Shown here: piece after piece, positions 62,540 to 64,000 of the stretch
Layout: every line of letters starts with the position of its first letter
Numbering within the stretch: the stretch's first letter is position 1
NCBI GenBank assembly: GCA_014529385.2
Contig: CM043958.1
Span: forward strand, 148,086,385 to 148,150,384
DNA from: Adiantum capillus-veneris
Lineage: Eukaryota; Streptophyta; Polypodiopsida; Polypodiales; Pteridaceae
Direction: 5' to 3'
Length of the DNA: 64,000 bases
Position numbers and translations under genes: made by a program
Notes under the pieces: model-generated
What the model was told of the DNA's origin: nothing
The model's database searches: none
Seen by the model: only the letters and a program-made list of their open reading frames with translations

Positions 62540-64000
62540 TCGTCCTCGGAGGTCAAATATGACCAATGGGACCAAATGAACATGTCACGTGGTGTGAGTG
62601 GAGGTCATAAGTGACTCGATGCTCAAAAATGGCTGAAATGAGCGTCGCAATAGAGAGTTCATATCGTGGTAGGGAGAGGCAGGTATGTAGGAAAAACTCA
62701 TGGCTGAATATATGGGGAAAAGAGGACCTAATGTGTTCAAAAGCTGAGCACTCAAGTAGTGTGTGGTACTCACTCTCTCGCAGTTGACGAGGGTATAAGG
62801 TGCAAAGTCAATGAGACTCCTCGCCAGTGCCATAACGTCCTATCTCACAGCGTAGAGAATGGGAGCTAAGACGAATGGAGGCAATGGTGCGGATCGTACT
62901 CAACGGGATGGGCTCAAGGATGTAGGGATGGGTTCGGTTACCTCGTTCAGAGAAAAAGAGAGATTTGTAGTTTGCGACAATATGTGTGGTGTAATGACTG
63001 AAGCAAGAACCTTCGAATTTCTCCCAAGCCGTGATACATTAGCGTTGTAAGAAGGCCTCATTAACTTGGGAGTCGATCGACACATCCTTGACCAAGTGAC
63101 ATGCATCCCATCTTCCAAACCATTCCTTGATGTCAAGCATCCACCCCGAACTTAATATTTTGCTCTTGCATGTCTTTTGGACCTTTCAACTTGCTTCATA
63201 CGCAATTCTAGGAAGTCGATACAAAGGGCTACGTTGTGTCCTAAGCATGTACTCCACAACCCTTTGCATGCCCAAGACCTCAATGGGAAGCGATCCGGAC
63301 TCAAGAAGTAAGAGCATGTAGGGTGTTTGTATCTTGACTTGGAGAAAGTTGGTGAGAAAATGCTTTTGGACATTCTCAAACTCTTTCCAAGTAGACTTCC
63401 CGATGCTACCACCCCACACCTCCACTTCATAAAGAAACACCAATGTCACCAATGTGTAAAAGAGGTACTTCTTAAGAGCCCAACACTTGATCTCTCCAGC
63501 ATTGCACATGTTCTCAAATGCATAATAAGCCCTCTTTCCGGCTTCCAAGCGACACATCGCGCAATCCTTTTATTTATGATTGGATGGAACCTCAAGGCCA
63601 AGGTACTTGAAGCTATCTACCACTTCAAGTTGCTCATTGTTGTATACAATACATGGATTTTCGTCATTGAGGGTCTTTATAAGCATAACCTTGGTTTTGG
63701 ATATATTCACAATCAGCCCGCTATATAGACAAAAGCGTTCCAAGACACTCATAAGCTTTTGTGCATCTTCTAATGTATGTGCCAAGAGCACTACATCATC
63801 GACATAAAGCAAAAGCATGATCACCGCATTTCCAACCTTAACCTCTTCTATGTCTTCTTGTTGTATAAAATCAAGAACCATGCATTCCAATTTATCAATG
63901 AGTAGCCCAAAGAGAGTTGGGGAAAGTGGACAGCCTTGTTTGACACCAATGGTGATTGCAAAAAATTTTGAAATTCCATCTCCCATACGTAGTCGACATA
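62540..64000 (-). pseudogene. LINE reverse transcriptase and C-terminal part, runs off the right edge
   Basis: A 138-codon open piece (63,986-63,570) starts just before ITIGVKQGCPLSPTLFGLLI, has YVDDVVLLAHTLEDAQ (catalytic DD near 63,800) and ends with VDSFKYLGLEV. The next piece (63,557-63,186, shifted frame) continues the thumb/connection region (EVEVWGGSIGKSTWKEFENV). Around 62,930-62,850, IRLSSHSLRCEIGRY is the 'RLS.H.L..E.GR' block near the end of such proteins. Frameshifts make it dead. YVDD and the rest of the motif set separate it from the L1-type LINE at 26.4-32.1 kb. The 3' end is uncertain (about 62,540). Confidence 0.8.

Overview
The window looks like transposon-dense nuclear DNA of a land plant. 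The evidence is two chromodomain-bearing Ty3/gypsy families, copia-type LTRs, small TRIM-like elements whose primer sites match initiator tRNA-Met, plant-type LINEs, a non-autonomous hAT element and many long dinucleotide microsatellites. I could not recognise any intact host gene. A Penelope-like reverse transcriptase relic at 2.4-4.5 kb would be unusual in a flowering plant and hints weakly at a seed-free plant or a gymnosperm; that taxonomic reading is inference only.

Layout. 0-2.1 kb: low-information DNA ending in a copia-type polypurine tract and LTR. 2.4-4.5 kb: decayed Penelope-like RT. 4.5-9.4 kb: no recognisable gene. 9.4-13.0 kb: two diverged minus-strand copies of an unrecognised gene-like repeat, each ending next to a long (TG)n tract. 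13.18-14.70 kb: a complete 1.5-kb TRIM-like element. 14.7-22.5 kb: mostly unassigned. 22.88-23.63 kb: a 745-bp non-autonomous hAT element with a perfect 8-bp target duplication. 25.2-26.4 kb: a 111-bp tandem duplication, a coiled-coil reading frame and an LTR fragment. 26.4-32.1 kb: two L1-type LINE copies joined head to head (minus copy, then plus copy). 32.35-39.57 kb: a complete but dead chromovirus (1.5-kb LTRs, GAGGG target duplication) lacking the front of its RT and carrying four in-frame stops. 40.0-62.3 kb: a nest of LTR elements, mostly on the minus strand. 62.5-64.0 kb: the end of a second LINE type running off the right edge.

The most interesting object is a family of non-autonomous LTR elements, with two nearly complete copies (50,907-55,212 and 57,274-61,631, both minus strand) plus relatives at 42.1-44.9 kb, 25.8-26.4 kb and 50.5-50.9 kb. 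They have about 1.1-1.2-kb LTRs, a tRNA-Met primer site and a polypurine tract. Instead of gag-pol they carry one roughly 400-codon frame encoding a charged coiled coil, a His/Asp-rich tract and a conserved C-terminal region that I cannot assign. The leader and LTRs carry conserved hairpins and a recurring CAGCCCTAGCGTTTT-like motif. Presumably they are mobilised in trans by the chromoviruses whose debris surrounds them.

Coordinates of decayed elements are approximate unless the evidence says a boundary is fixed by terminal repeats or target duplications. All pairwise comparisons were made by eye.
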